A DNA stretch of 24,113 nucleotides from JBGTSJ01 sp041940305 (GCA_041940305.1 JBGTSJ010000043.1:1-24113); one strand, 5' to 3'. Numbered from the stretch's first letter, positions 8,301 to 16,778 are shown. Notes: a model not told the origin generated them from the sequence alone. Translations and numbers: made by a program.

Positions 8301-11300
8301 CAAGAGGCGTGTTCTGGAAGCTGACAGCCACGGGCTGGTTGAGTTTCGCTTCCACGCGTTCCTGCATGGCGCGCTGCAGGTCGTGATACGGGTCGGTCAG
8401 CCGCGCGGGTGACGGCATGATGTCCGTGCGAACGACGTCCGCCACGGGATAGATGACGGTCGAGAGTTGCTCGTCGGCGATCTCGCGCGTGGTGATGTGC
8501 AACACATGCGGCTCGACATAATACTGGAGCCGCACGCCCGCGACGTTCTGCAGGACGTTCTCCAGGAGGGAGCGGACGGTCAGTTGCCGCAGCCCGCGCA
8601 GGTCGACTTCTTCATCCCTGGAGATGCCCTGGTCGGCGAAGGCCTGTTCGTTGAGCAGGATGTTCATGCCGGTTTCCCGCTCGAGATAGGCAGCAAGTTC
8701 CCGGAGCGGCATGGCGGCCTGCGGCGGTTCGACGCGCGTCAGGAGTTCGGCGGCATAGGGGTGATGTTCGGCGTACTCGGGGCTGATGCCGCCAAACGCC
8801 AGCGAGAACAACAACGGATCTTCGTCGGGCAGTCCGACGACGGCGCTGCGATCAAACAGTGCGCGCTGCAGGCCGAGTCCCTGCAGAAAGGACTCCGCGT
8901 CGATCTCGGACTGTGCGGTGCTCGCGAGTTCGTCGTACTCGGCCTGGCCGTACTCGGCCGACCACGGCTGGATCTGCAGCAGATACAGCAGCGCCTCCGC
9001 GGGACGGCTTTCGTCGAGCGCCGTGCGGGCGTCGGCGAGGCGTGCCGCGAACTGCTCGGGCGTCAGGGTGATCGACGGCGGAGCGTCCTCCGTGTCGGCC
9101 TGGGCGGGAGGACGTTGGACGCTCGGACGCGTGCGCGAGGGTTCGTCCGGCTCGATGAACTCGGGCGGAATCGGCAGCGCGGCCACGGCGCCGGGGGGCC
9201 GCCAGTACCGATGGCGCAACGCACGATCGACCTGCCAGCGCGCGTAGTCGGCTTCACTTTCCAGAACCAGGAAGGCGGTATAGGGGCACATCAGGCTCCA
9301 TTCCTGAGCCAGGCGCACGATCGCCTGTCGGTCTTCCTTCACGTCCTTCCGCTCCGTCGCGAGCAGATGTTCCAGATGACGCTGCGCCCATTGGCGTCCG
9401 GTGAAGACGTCGTCGTCGGACTCGCGTTCGGGAAACTCAACCGGGAATTCGAACAACTGGTCCGACCCGGCGAGCCTGAGCCTGACAGTCAGCTCGCGAG
9501 CGGGACCGGAACGTCCATAGACGTGCAGTGCTTCGCCGGGAGTCCACGCAGGCGCCACATAGACGTCGTCGGCCGGGACGCCGTTGGGACCGGTGACGTC
9601 GACCGCTTCAATCCTCCGCGCCGCCGGCATGCCGTCGATCGCCCACCGGAAGAGTTCGCCGAGCCGCCGCGGATCGTCTCCGACGGAGAACAGCCGTCCT
9701 CCCGTGAAGCGCACCGTCTGCTTGAGGAACGGCCGATCGGCGTCGTCCTCGCCGAGGCGAACCGCGATGAAGGTGACATCGTGCGGGAGCAGAGCGGCCA
9801 GCCAGTCGGGTCCGGAGGGCCCGTCGGTCGCCAGGCCGTCGCCGACGTAGATCACCATTCGCCGCCGGTCGGTCGCCACGCGCTCGTACGGATTGAGCGC
9901 AGTGGAAAGGGAGTTCCAGAGTTGAGACGCACCGAGCGGAAACTGCTGGTCCAGCGCGGCGAGGGCCTGCTGCTGTTCGACGGAGCCGGCCGCAATCCAA
10001 CTTTCCGTCAACGGCCGGTACTCGGTGTCCAAGCATCCGACCTGCAGCCGATCGTCCGCGTGCAGGTTGGTGACGATGGTCCGCACGGCTTTTCGCAGCA
10101 GCGGGAGGTTCTGCATGCTGCCCGACGTGTCCGCGAGGATATGCACGTCGGTGGGAACGCGGTGTAGCGCCGGCGGTGCAGCACTGCCGGGGACCGTAAC
10201 CATGAAGTGCTGCTCTGCCTCGACGCCGCGTTGAATGCGGGTGGTATAGCGGTTGCCGCGGACCGGAGCATCGTCCGGCTCCGCGTAGTTCAACACGAAC
10301 GAGGGGGGCGGCTGGACCTGGGTGCCGCGGGTCAGGAACGTCACGGCTCCGTCCGCCTGCGGCGCGAGTTCGATGTCTCCATGCGTCGGAGAACGGACCG
10401 ATGCGGCGGCGACCGGCGGGCGAATGCTGCCGCCGATCTGGAAGTCCCAGATGGGGTGGAGGTCTGACATGAGCGGAAGCTCGAAACGGTATTCTCCCTC
10501 GTCGGCGACGAGCGGCACGGTGTAGTCGAGGAGGATGCGTTTGGTGTCGCGGGCCGGAATGGGGAACACGCGCATGCGGAACAGGTTGTCGCCGATCTGC
10601 TCCAGAATCGCGGGATCGCGCTTCCGGCGCACGATGGACGTGTAGATTTCGTCCGCGCGTTTCCGGTCGATCAACTCGCCTTCGACGAGTTCGTTGTGCG
10701 TGACGAACATCGCGAACCGGCTGACGGAGGCCCCCGGCGGCAGGTTGAAGACGAACGTGCCTTCCTCCTGCCGGAACTGGCTGGGGTTGAAGAACGATTC
10801 GTCAATCTGCACGAGCGCCACAGGAGGCTGCAGGACGACGTTGACGTGATACCGGGCGATCTGCATCCGCACCGGACTGCCGGTCTGGGCGTCTCGGGCG
10901 ATGAGCTGTCCGGGTCCCTGCTGCGGTCGGGGCGCTGTCCAGCCGACGACGTTCTCGACCCAGAGGGGGTCATCCGGCATGGCGACCGAAAGTTCGCCGT
11001 CGGCGATGCGGGCGGACGCGGAGGCCTGCAGGGTGTCGAGCCGTACGCCGTCGCGCAGCACTTCGACCGAACCCTCAAGCAGGTCGATCTGCAAGGCATC
11101 GCCGGAACGGTGCAACTGGATGCGGGCGGCGCGAGCAACGTTGATCGCAAGGTCTGCGGACTCGACGGTCCACTCGGCGTCCGCAGCCGTGATCAGCAAC
11201 CGGCCTGAATCCAGCTTGAGCGTGCGTTCGAGGGTGCGCCATGACCCGTGGCTCTCCCCGTCGAGATGCACATCGGCCGAGCCTAGATACACGTGTACCG

Positions 11301-11499
11301 GCCCGGCGGGCGAAACGCGAAACTCCGCCGCCTCCGCGACGGGATCCGACTCGGCGAGGACGGACCAATTTCCTCCGTCAGCCGTCCGCACTGCAACCTG
11401 CCCGTCGGACGGGTTCAGCTGCAGATCGTTGGCCGCGATGGGTTCTGTACCGATCAACACTCCGCTGAGGGCTGTTGCCAACCAGAGGCCGCGCGACAT
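5347..11499 (-). CDS. Giant exported VIT / vWA / STN-repeat / TPR protein
   Basis: This 2,050-residue protein has a signal peptide (1-23) and no later membrane anchor. A FecR-like beta region (about 30-170) leads to a VIT domain (about 205-335) and a vWA domain (about 450-625) with MIDAS residues DTSGS at 457-461. Two secretin/TonB short N-terminal (STN)-like domains follow at about 925-1010 and 1055-1145, each ending in a strand like LYPLSGIVY. A glycine-rich linker (about 1176-1212) comes next, then two copies of a secretin-N-like unit (about 1259-1315 and 1340-1396) and a helical TPR-type C-terminal third. Domains like these generally mediate protein contacts at the cell surface or in the periplasm. 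No secretin pore domain is present, so it is not a secretin. The ATG at 11499 has AGAGGTG about 6 nt upstream. Function is unknown; a surface scaffold or adhesion role is inference. Confidence 0.85.
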   Translation of the reverse strand: MSRGLWLATALSGVLIGTEPIAANDLQLNPSDGQVAVRTADGGNWSVLAESDPVAEAAEFRVSPAGPVHVYLGSADVHLDGESHGSWRTLERTLKLDSGRLLITAADAEWTVESADLAINVARAARIQLHRSGDALQIDLLEGSVEVLRDGVRLDTLQASASARIADGELSVAMPDDPLWVENVVGWTAPRPQQGPGQLIARDAQTGSPVRMQIARYHVNVVLQPPVALVQIDESFFNPSQFRQEEGTFVFNLPPGASVSRFAMFVTHNELVEGELIDRKRADEIYTSIVRRKRDPAILEQIGDNLFRMRVFPIPARDTKRILLDYTVPLVADEGEYRFELPLMSDLHPIWDFQIGGSIRPPVAAASVRSPTHGDIELAPQADGAVTFLTRGTQVQPPPSFVLNYAEPDDAPVRGNRYTTRIQRGVEAEQHFMVTVPGSAAPPALHRVPTDVHILADTSGSMQNLPLLRKAVRTIVTNLHADDRLQVGCLDTEYRPLTESWIAAGSVEQQQALAALDQQFPLGASQLWNSLSTALNPYERVATDRRRMVIYVGDGLATDGPSGPDWLAALLPHDVTFIAVRLGEDDADRPFLKQTVRFTGGRLFSVGDDPRRLGELFRWAIDGMPAARRIEAVDVTGPNGVPADDVYVAPAWTPGEALHVYGRSGPARELTVRLRLAGSDQLFEFPVEFPERESDDDVFTGRQWAQRHLEHLLATERKDVKEDRQAIVRLAQEWSLMCPYTAFLVLESEADYARWQVDRALRHRYWRPPGAVAALPIPPEFIEPDEPSRTRPSVQRPPAQADTEDAPPSITLTPEQFAARLADARTALDESRPAEALLYLLQIQPWSAEYGQAEYDELASTAQSEIDAESFLQGLGLQRALFDRSAVVGLPDEDPLLFSLAFGGISPEYAEHHPYAAELLTRVEPPQAAMPLRELAAYLERETGMNILLNEQAFADQGISRDEEVDLRGLRQLTVRSLLENVLQNVAGVRLQYYVEPHVLHITTREIADEQLSTVIYPVADVVRTDIMPSPARLTDPYHDLQRAMQERVEAKLNQPVAVSFQNTPLDEVGAYFRVLLNENLRIDEQSLNDQGIGVDERVTLQLTNVPAKVALDRVLENVAGVPLSYIIENEVITITTNEICDERLETRLYPLSGIVYELPEELFPPRDPWWDRGNWGGFGGGGGGFGGGGFGGGGGFGGGGGFGFGGSGAGSPPLSGNAGVWTPGAADATDSTADSDTGGFGFDNSNLSRTGGGFGANFDPTIELLQNETEGPWFDLDGIGGVIVEYEPALCIFVRQTRRVHDEIESLLDQLRNLPPASPLMRPARVPRITANDYAGWDTDPLIEVLQNETEGPWFDLDGIGGTVSEHVPSMSLIIRQTQNNHDDIYSLLVELRRARLAAQRITPSRTGPLENLALIQDRMTLTDLPQLPRRDGLPDPQPDELRWLNQFRQGAMAGRQTWQRTSGESVQLLTITAAGPRLQLDMGHHSLRAEDDRAAIAYPRLTLVELGPWGEAVRRMADAHLPWLPHRSNEDLARLFDVSLESSNDDSATLRLAVPQQKDAFLLATFSRANGGSEVWEAHLDGRLACRLRMESDADSGQLNVVCEDADGAQLESWALIQHDPDATVPPLRNGWDGFVLDDLDADSLPYRQARARIAEYDFVGASEVLEEALSDAPDQPLLNLLHAWVQEFGVRASARVALRINQRAALNAVVHSGASGLIELVRPANFPALSDREFYSLLQQQPEDTRSAANYDELARLAGLLDRPADTLQFVEAALARTSPASGEALQRRRMDRIDALLQLQRFNDAERAVADVVEAAGANDEHYAYLADLFADAGRMNRAAELFEQARALPGVTDVDRQGLLVREARWAAGPRRWRMLLQGAALTPPGDDRHQSLVNLVLREMSAPVDAAIARELAAELAADQSPAAQSISVQLQIREAELSPDLEHAGRLALELHDSGQLPPERFEWVIATAMRGQFYDRCVALLEEQLRSGRRLDETLQAHLARAYSSLGQSTHARRAVTDDSEEPFRSQQTSGNNRNSRTPGFF

Positions 11500-11679
11500 G
11501 AATTCACCTCTTGTGAGGCCGGAATCGACCGGATCGCAACCAGAATTGCGCAGAGTCGCAGGCTGTCGCCGGATTTTCCGCGCAGCATCTCCCCGCCGGC
11601 ATTCAGTGACAGGAACGATCGTCGGCGGCTGGAATCAACCGCGAATTCGGGCGATTCGACGTGATCCCGTCGCCTCGGA

Positions 11680-11699
11680 CGGGCGCTGGATCGCGCCCG
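11680..11699 (-). terminator. GC-rich hairpin after the lipoprotein gene
   Basis: A 7-bp stem CGGGCGC/GCGCCCG with a 6-nt loop begins 4 nt beyond the lipoprotein stop on the minus strand. There is no T-run after it. It could protect or end the upstream transcript and so separate the RyR/lipoprotein pair from the giant gene starting at 11499. I saw no clear -35/-10 pair in 11500-11679. Confidence 0.4.
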
Positions 11700-11703
11700 G
11701 TAA

Positions 11704-12318
11704 TCAGCGATCGCTTCCCACCGGCTCGTAGGTTGCCTGGAACAGCGCCTGGTCCACGATCCACACGTCTTGAGGATCGTCCTGTTGGCGGTCCCCGTAG
11801 TTCTTGACCACGTAGTCCCCGCTTTTTCCGGAGAGCAATCCCCACTCGGCCTGCACCTCGAACGCGTGCGGCACCTGGGCCGCCATGACGCCCTCTGCAT
11901 CCGGGTGGGGATCACATCGGCGCCAGCCCTCGGGATCAACGTCATCGGTCAACACGTAGCGGGAGGTCAGTCGCTCTTCGGACTGAGGCCAGATGTCGCC
12001 CGCCTCCCCCCGGCAAAGGTAAGCGCCGGCTTGCACCTGTTCGTCTCCTTCCAGGGTCTGCACGGTCTGGTCCTGTTCCAGCTTTTTCACCCAGATGGGG
12101 CGCGTCTTGCGGGCGTGAAACCATGATCCGGCGTCGCCGACTTCCTTGAGTAGGATGAGATTGGTCCGGGGCATCGGTTCGTTCGATTGCTTTGCGTCAG
12201 CGCACCCAAGCACTGCGATCAGAGTGAACAACATCATTACCGCCGCCCACACATCCGCAGGCTGTCGGACGGCGCCGCCCGCGTGCGGCCTGAGCATGCG
12301 ACAGCGCGGCGGGGTCAT
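11704..12318 (-). CDS. Putative lipoprotein with two PGDYG-like units
   Basis: A 204-residue lipoprotein: a basic N-region of about 25 residues, a hydrophobic segment (24-38) and a lipobox ending at Cys39 (AVLGC). The mature part holds two related units. Unit 1 (about 68-122) runs from HARKTRPIWV through GDIWP to the RY of SRYVLTD. Unit 2 (about 150-200) has GKSGDYVVKN, then DVWIVDQALF and ATYEPV. This resembles the small PGDYG-type domain (Pfam PF14083), named from memory; its biochemical role is unknown to me. The start ATG at 12318 overlaps the stop of the upstream RyR gene (TAATG), and GGAGGAGG lies just before it inside that gene's last codons, indicating translational coupling. Internal ATGs at 12237 and 12234 would give a shorter signal peptide but lack such a site. 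Confidence 0.75.
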   Translation of the reverse strand: MTPPRCRMLRPHAGGAVRQPADVWAAVMMLFTLIAVLGCADAKQSNEPMPRTNLILLKEVGDAGSWFHARKTRPIWVKKLEQDQTVQTLEGDEQVQAGAYLCRGEAGDIWPQSEERLTSRYVLTDDVDPEGWRRCDPHPDAEGVMAAQVPHAFEVQAEWGLLSGKSGDYVVKNYGDRQQDDPQDVWIVDQALFQATYEPVGSDR

Positions 12319-14309
12319 TATACCTCCTCCGGCACGATGACCACTGGCATTTGATTGGACCGCGGCGATGAACGCGTCCCGTCTCCGACAGGCGCACGCT
12401 GGTCCCGTGGCGACCGGCTGCTGAAGACTCCCAGCCCGGCGCGCTCCAGCGCCGCGGGGATGGCCCGCACTTGACTGCGATCGTACTCACACGACGTCTT
12501 GTTCAGGTCGTCCCAGGGAACGAGGTCTGGATGCGTGCGAGCCGTGTCGTCCCGATCCCCTGGTGCATACGAGTATCCCATCAGCGAGAGCTCTGCACAC
12601 CAGCGAGAGTGCTCCATCTTCGCGAGCATCTCAACCTGCTCCGGATCGTCGATGGCCGTGAGTCGTCCGGAGCCGGACGTCAGGGCATCAATGCGGCCGC
12701 CGATGGCACGCAGCTTGACGGGAATGTGATCGGCCGCATGACGATTCGATTCTCTGTAGACCTCGTCGAGGTCGTCCCAGGGCCGGAGCGCCGGTTTGTC
12801 GCCAATCTTGCGGCCCGCATCGATCTGCGCGGCGTACCAGTTTTCGTGCAGAGCGCGGGCAATCACGTCGGACTGCTCGTGCATCACGACGTCCAGCGAG
12901 CACGTCTGTTCGATCGTTCCAAACACATGGATGCCGGTCTGCGTGGAATCGGGCGGCCGTCGGTCACTGAACAGGCGGGCGAAGCCGCCACGCCGCGTTT
13001 GAAACAGCAACACACGGAGGTCTTCCCTGCCGGGGACCTGCTGCAGGCTCAAGGCGAGACGCACGTTGATGGCGTCGTCCTCCTGCAGGCGGCGGAACAA
13101 TTGCGCTTCGCCGGTGATGGTGTCTGCCAGCGAGTCCCAGCAGATCGCCACGGTGGATAACTCGTCACGTCCGCGTGTCGCGGCATTGAGGATGTGTTGG
13201 GCCGCATCGGCGTCGTTCTCATCGAACCCGGAGTGCGTGAAGTCGACGAGGTCATGGAACCGGGGGTAGCGATCCAGAAAGGAATGGATGCGAGGACTGG
13301 AGTCCGGCTCGAGGACCGTGACGCGCGGATTGCGGCCGTTCGCGAAGTGAGCGGATTGGGCCGCTTGCAGAGCGATCCGCTGCCCCATGGGGCCGAAGCC
13401 GACGATCACCAGGTGGACAACCGCGGCGCTGTCCGCATCAATCGGTTTGAAGTCGAGCGGCTGAGACGCCAGCACCTGCCGCGCGGCCAGTGAGAACAGG
13501 TCCAGCCCCCGCACGTTGATTCGCATGCGGGGACCGGCACTGGGAAACAGGCCGTCCTGCTTGAGGAGCTGGCGGAGCTGAGCATCGGGGACGAACAGCC
13601 AGGCTTCCAGCGGCCTCCGCAGCGGGTTGCGAGACGTGTTGCGGTGGACGAGTTCACCCGCCGTGGAGACGACAGCGATATTGGTCTGAACCTCCTCGCA
13701 GACGGCGATCAACTGTCGCGCGCCGGCAATTCCGGCCCGTTTCAACTCCTGGCGACTGTCGGCGTTTCCCTTGAGCACCAGCAGACCCGCGGGCGCGGAC
13801 TTCACGGCTGCGGCATCGCTCTCGATGACGACGACGCGATCCCCGCCCCTGCGGAACTCGGACGCCAGGTGACGGCCCAGTCCCCCCATGCCGCAGATGA
13901 TGACGTGTCCTCCCTGCAGCCGCGTCCATGCCAGTTTCAACTCGGCCCCTCCGAGAGCCATGATCCCGCGGATGACGGCCCAGAAGACAACGACGGCGGA
14001 CAGCATGCGTCCGGTATGCAGCTGCCAGTTCGGCGGATGCTCCAGATGCGGGGCATGCAGGATAAAGAGCTGCAGCGTGTGATAGACGACGCTCAACGCG
14101 TCAGCGTGCCCGTGGTGTTCGGCTTCGTAGCGCCACATCCCCCATCCGCCGAGCACGGCCGCCAGGACGACGACTGCGGTGGCGATGGCCAAACGAACGG
14201 ACAATTGCGAATGCGGAAAAGTGGAAGTGGAGTGAGACACGACGTTTGCCGAGCGCTGGTCGGTCGAAGCGCCGCCGGGCCTGCGACGATCGACTAAACC
14301 GGATGACAC
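12318..14309 (-). CDS. Membrane RCK-type NAD-binding protein with tandem RyR domains
   Basis: 663 residues. There are two transmembrane helices (about 38-56 and 101-119) with a re-entrant-like segment between them, as in two-helix potassium channels, but no TVGYG-type selectivity filter. Two Rossmann RCK/TrkA-N-like domains follow: the first has GMGGLG at 140-145 and an acidic residue at the end of beta-2 (Glu163); the second starts VIVGFGPMG near 301. The C-terminus has two RyR-type repeats: about 483-538 (LHENWYAAQ, WDDLDE, SNRHAAD) and about 561-622 (MEHSRWCAE, HPDLVPWDDL, IPAAL). RyR repeats occur in ryanodine receptors and in scattered bacterial and phage proteins. The likely role is a ligand-sensing membrane regulator; ion conduction is doubtful. 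The GTG at 14309 fits a candidate promoter 25 nt upstream, but no strong Shine-Dalgarno is visible and a GTG at codon 24 is possible. Confidence 0.85.
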   Translation of the reverse strand: MSSGLVDRRRPGGASTDQRSANVVSHSTSTFPHSQLSVRLAIATAVVVLAAVLGGWGMWRYEAEHHGHADALSVVYHTLQLFILHAPHLEHPPNWQLHTGRMLSAVVVFWAVIRGIMALGGAELKLAWTRLQGGHVIICGMGGLGRHLASEFRRGGDRVVVIESDAAAVKSAPAGLLVLKGNADSRQELKRAGIAGARQLIAVCEEVQTNIAVVSTAGELVHRNTSRNPLRRPLEAWLFVPDAQLRQLLKQDGLFPSAGPRMRINVRGLDLFSLAARQVLASQPLDFKPIDADSAAVVHLVIVGFGPMGQRIALQAAQSAHFANGRNPRVTVLEPDSSPRIHSFLDRYPRFHDLVDFTHSGFDENDADAAQHILNAATRGRDELSTVAICWDSLADTITGEAQLFRRLQEDDAINVRLALSLQQVPGREDLRVLLFQTRRGGFARLFSDRRPPDSTQTGIHVFGTIEQTCSLDVVMHEQSDVIARALHENWYAAQIDAGRKIGDKPALRPWDDLDEVYRESNRHAADHIPVKLRAIGGRIDALTSGSGRLTAIDDPEQVEMLAKMEHSRWCAELSLMGYSYAPGDRDDTARTHPDLVPWDDLNKTSCEYDRSQVRAIPAALERAGLGVFSSRSPRDQRAPVGDGTRSSPRSNQMPVVIVPEEV

Positions 14310-14340
14310 GCTTCGCGATAAGGCCCGCGAGAACGATGAT

Positions 14341-14349
14341 GTTATACCA
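14341..14349 (-). promoter_or_regulatory. Candidate extended -10 for the RyR/lipoprotein operon
   Basis: The minus strand reads TGGTATAAC (14349-14341), an extended -10 close to consensus, about 25 nt before the proposed GTG start at 14309. There is no good -35 at 16-18 nt. It lies in the 114-nt divergent spacer shared with the nucleoside transporter gene. Confidence 0.45.
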
Positions 14350-14423
14350 GAATCAGCAGGCGCATCGATTGCACGAACTCGTTACACTGCCGGCGACGCT
14401 CACCACGACGCAGGAGGCGGTGC

Positions 14424-15731
14424 ATGGGGCGCTATCAGGGGCTGATCGGCATCGCCGTGCTGCTGGCGATCGCCTGGCTGCTCTCGAACAACCGCCGGCG
14501 GATCAGCCCCCGAATCATCATCTGGGGGATGTTGCTGCAGATCGGGTTCGCGGTGCTGATCCTGAAGACGCCGGTGGGGCTGCCGTTCTTCCGCGCGGTC
14601 GATGAGGGGGTCAAGCAACTGCTGTCGTACGCGAACGAAGGGAGTACATTCCTGTTCAAGCCCCTCGCTCCCGGCGCTCCGACGGAGTACGTCGAAGTCG
14701 ATGAGCGGGGCGCGCCGGTCGAAGGAGGCGCGTCGCTGCGGCTCAGCCTGGCGGACACCGGATCGGTCGCCCCGGTCCTGCGGACACTCGCGCTGGTGGT
14801 GCTCCCGTCGGTGATCTTCTTTTCGGCGCTGCTGTCGATCCTGTACCACCTGGGGATCATGCAGTGGGTGGTGCGGGGGATTGCCTGGGTGATGCAGCGG
14901 ACGATGGGGACAAGCGGGGCGGAGACGCTGAGCGTGGCCGGGAACATCTTCGTCGGACAGACGGAGGCGCCGCTGCTGATTCGCCCGTTTCTGCCCGGGA
15001 TGACGAAGTCGGAACTGATGTGCGTGATGTGCGGGGGGTTCTCGACGATTGCCGGGGGGGTGATGGCGATCTACGTGGCGATGCTGACGGGAGTCATTGA
15101 GAACATCGCCGGACACCTGATGGCGGCGTCGGTGATGAGCGCGCCTGCGGCAATCGTGATGGCGAAGATTCTTTATCCGGAGACCGAAGAGCCGGAGACG
15201 CGCGGGACGCTGAGCAGGCCGATCGAGCGCCGCAGTCGGAACGTCCTGCAGGCGGCCGGAGACGGCGCGACCGACGGACTGCAGCTGATGCTGAACATCG
15301 GAGCGATGCTGCTGGCGTTCATCGCGCTGGTAGCGCTGGTCAACGGTCTGCTCAGTCCGCTGGACATCACGCTGCAGGAGATCTTCGGGTTCCTGCTGCG
15401 TCCACTGGCGTGGTGCCTGGGAGCGCCATGGGAGGAGGCCGACACGCTGGGGACGCTGCTGGGAGAAAAGCTGGCGGTGACGGAGCTGATCGCGTATGCG
15501 CACCTGTCGTCGCTGCAGGGAGAAGCGGCGTTGTCGGATCGGACTGAGATTATTGCCAGCTACGCGCTGTGCGGGTTTGCGAACTTCGCATCGATCGGCA
15601 TCCAGATGGCCGGCATCGGCGTGCTGGCGGGAGAGCGGAAGGCGGACCTGGCGGAACTGGCCTTGAAGGCGATGATTGGCGGGGCGCTGGCGTCATGGAT
15701 GACGGCGGCGCTGGCGGGGGTGATCCTGTAG
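14424..15731 (+). CDS. Concentrative nucleoside transporter (CNT/NupC family)
   Basis: Inner-membrane cation-coupled importer of nucleosides, 435 residues. The N-terminal helices (about 5-55) are followed by an extra-membrane loop of about 50 residues (about 70-115), longer than in E. coli NupC, which is about 400 residues. The core carries family signatures: NIFVGQTEAPLLIRPF (about 174-189), MCGGFSTIAGGVMAIY (about 200-215) and a stretch from AASVMSAPAAIVMAKILYP (about 233-251). C-terminal helices include ANFASIGIQMAGIG (about 388-401). AGGAGG lies 7 nt before the ATG at 14424. Substrate preference (pyrimidine, purine or both) cannot be read from sequence. It stands alone, divergent from the RyR gene. 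Confidence 0.93.
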   Translation: MGRYQGLIGIAVLLAIAWLLSNNRRRISPRIIIWGMLLQIGFAVLILKTPVGLPFFRAVDEGVKQLLSYANEGSTFLFKPLAPGAPTEYVEVDERGAPVEGGASLRLSLADTGSVAPVLRTLALVVLPSVIFFSALLSILYHLGIMQWVVRGIAWVMQRTMGTSGAETLSVAGNIFVGQTEAPLLIRPFLPGMTKSELMCVMCGGFSTIAGGVMAIYVAMLTGVIENIAGHLMAASVMSAPAAIVMAKILYPETEEPETRGTLSRPIERRSRNVLQAAGDGATDGLQLMLNIGAMLLAFIALVALVNGLLSPLDITLQEIFGFLLRPLAWCLGAPWEEADTLGTLLGEKLAVTELIAYAHLSSLQGEAALSDRTEIIASYALCGFANFASIGIQMAGIGVLAGERKADLAELALKAMIGGALASWMTAALAGVIL

Positions 15732-15752
15732 CGGGAACGGAGAAAGGGGGGC

Positions 15753-15787
15753 CGCGGATGACGCGGATCTGGCGGGATTTCGCGGAG
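15753..15787. repeat. CGCGGAT-type repeat with period of about 9 nt
   Basis: Four near-copies of CGCGGAT begin at 15753, 15762, about 15772 and 15781 in the spacer after the transporter gene. A direct repeat GTGAATCGG follows at about 15794-15812. The rest of 15732-15887 holds only the ribosome binding site of the next gene. Confidence 0.5.
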
Positions 15788-15887
15788 AGAGAGTGAATCG
15801 GCGGTGAATCGGTGATCCGGGGCGGGGCGGGAGGCGTTGATGGGAAGGTGACAGACCCGTTGTTCCTCAGCAGCAGGAGTCAATTCA

Positions 15888-16778
15888 ATGGCGAGCCAAC
15901 TCGATAATCCGGCCGTGGCGTACCTGGAGCGTGGAACTTCGGCTCGGCCTCCGCAAAGCGGACCGCAGGGGACGCCCCCGGCGCCGGCGGACGCCAATCA
16001 GGGAGTGATGGAGCTGTTCCTGGTGCTGCTGGTGACGATCCTGTTTCCGCCGGTGCTGCTGTTTGGGTTCTTCACGGTGAATCCGCGCGAAGAGATTGTC
16101 GTGCTGCGGTTCGGCAAGTACGTGACCACGCTGAAGACGCAGGGGATCCGCTGGATCCATCCGGTGGGGCGCGTGCTGCACCGCATCTCGACGCGCGACA
16201 CCACACTCGACATCCCGACGACGACGGTCGTCGAGAAGAACGGCAACCCGATCGAGATCAGCGCGGTGGTGCTGTACCGCGTGGAAGACACGTACAAGGC
16301 GGCGCTGCACGTCGAGAGCTATAAGGACTTCATTGCCGACCAGGCCGGGGCCGTCGTCAAGCGGGTGGCTTCGCACTTCCCGTACGAGACGGCCGACGAC
16401 GCGAAGCCCTGTCTCAAGAAGGAGAGCGACGAAGTCACGCAGGAATTCATCGCCGAGTTGTCGGAGGCGGTCAACGCGGCCGGAATCCGCGTCCTGAACG
16501 TGCGGCTGAATGACCTGACGTACGCTCCCGAGATCGCGCAGGCCATGCTGATGCGACAGCAGGCGATGGCGCTGATCGATGCCCGGAAGACGATCGTGGA
16601 AGGAGCGGTGGAGATCGTGCGGGACGCGGTGGACCGGCTGCAGCACGCGGGCTTGGAAGTCGGCCAGGCCGAGAGGGACGAACTGGTGTCGAACCTGCTC
16701 GTGGTCATCTGCAGCGGCGAACGGGCACAACCGGTGCTGTCGGTGCAGGCGACCGCGCGGCATCACGGGAAGAACTGA
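15888..16778 (+). CDS. SPFH/band 7 domain membrane protein (stomatin/prohibitin-like)
   Basis: 296 residues. A polar, proline-rich leader (1-38) precedes one transmembrane segment (about 41-63), then an SPFH domain (about 64-250) starting FFTVNPREEIVVLRFGKYV, with the WIHPVGRVLHRISTRD strand typical of slipin/HflK-like proteins. A helical tail with AMLMRQQAMALIDARKTIVEGAVE (about 222-245) probably oligomerises. Family members form membrane-anchored rings or microdomain scaffolds and often modulate membrane proteases such as FtsH; no protease gene is adjacent, so the partner is unknown. The ATG at 15888 has AGGAG about 9 nt upstream. A hairpin element begins directly at its stop codon. Confidence 0.88.
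   Translation: MASQLDNPAVAYLERGTSARPPQSGPQGTPPAPADANQGVMELFLVLLVTILFPPVLLFGFFTVNPREEIVVLRFGKYVTTLKTQGIRWIHPVGRVLHRISTRDTTLDIPTTTVVEKNGNPIEISAVVLYRVEDTYKAALHVESYKDFIADQAGAVVKRVASHFPYETADDAKPCLKKESDEVTQEFIAELSEAVNAAGIRVLNVRLNDLTYAPEIAQAMLMRQQAMALIDARKTIVEGAVEIVRDAVDRLQHAGLEVGQAERDELVSNLLVVICSGERAQPVLSVQATARHHGKN

Noticed and set aside
5482..10167. Long plus-strand open frames (5482-7338, 7396-8193, 8467-10167) opposite the giant gene
   Set aside because: They are antisense to a gene with clear domains, have arginine/glycine/glutamine-rich translations without motifs, and are expected by-products of high-GC codon use.
12318..14309. Call as a potassium channel
   Set aside because: The selectivity-filter motif is absent between the two helices, so only the RCK-like cytoplasmic part is shared with K+ channels.
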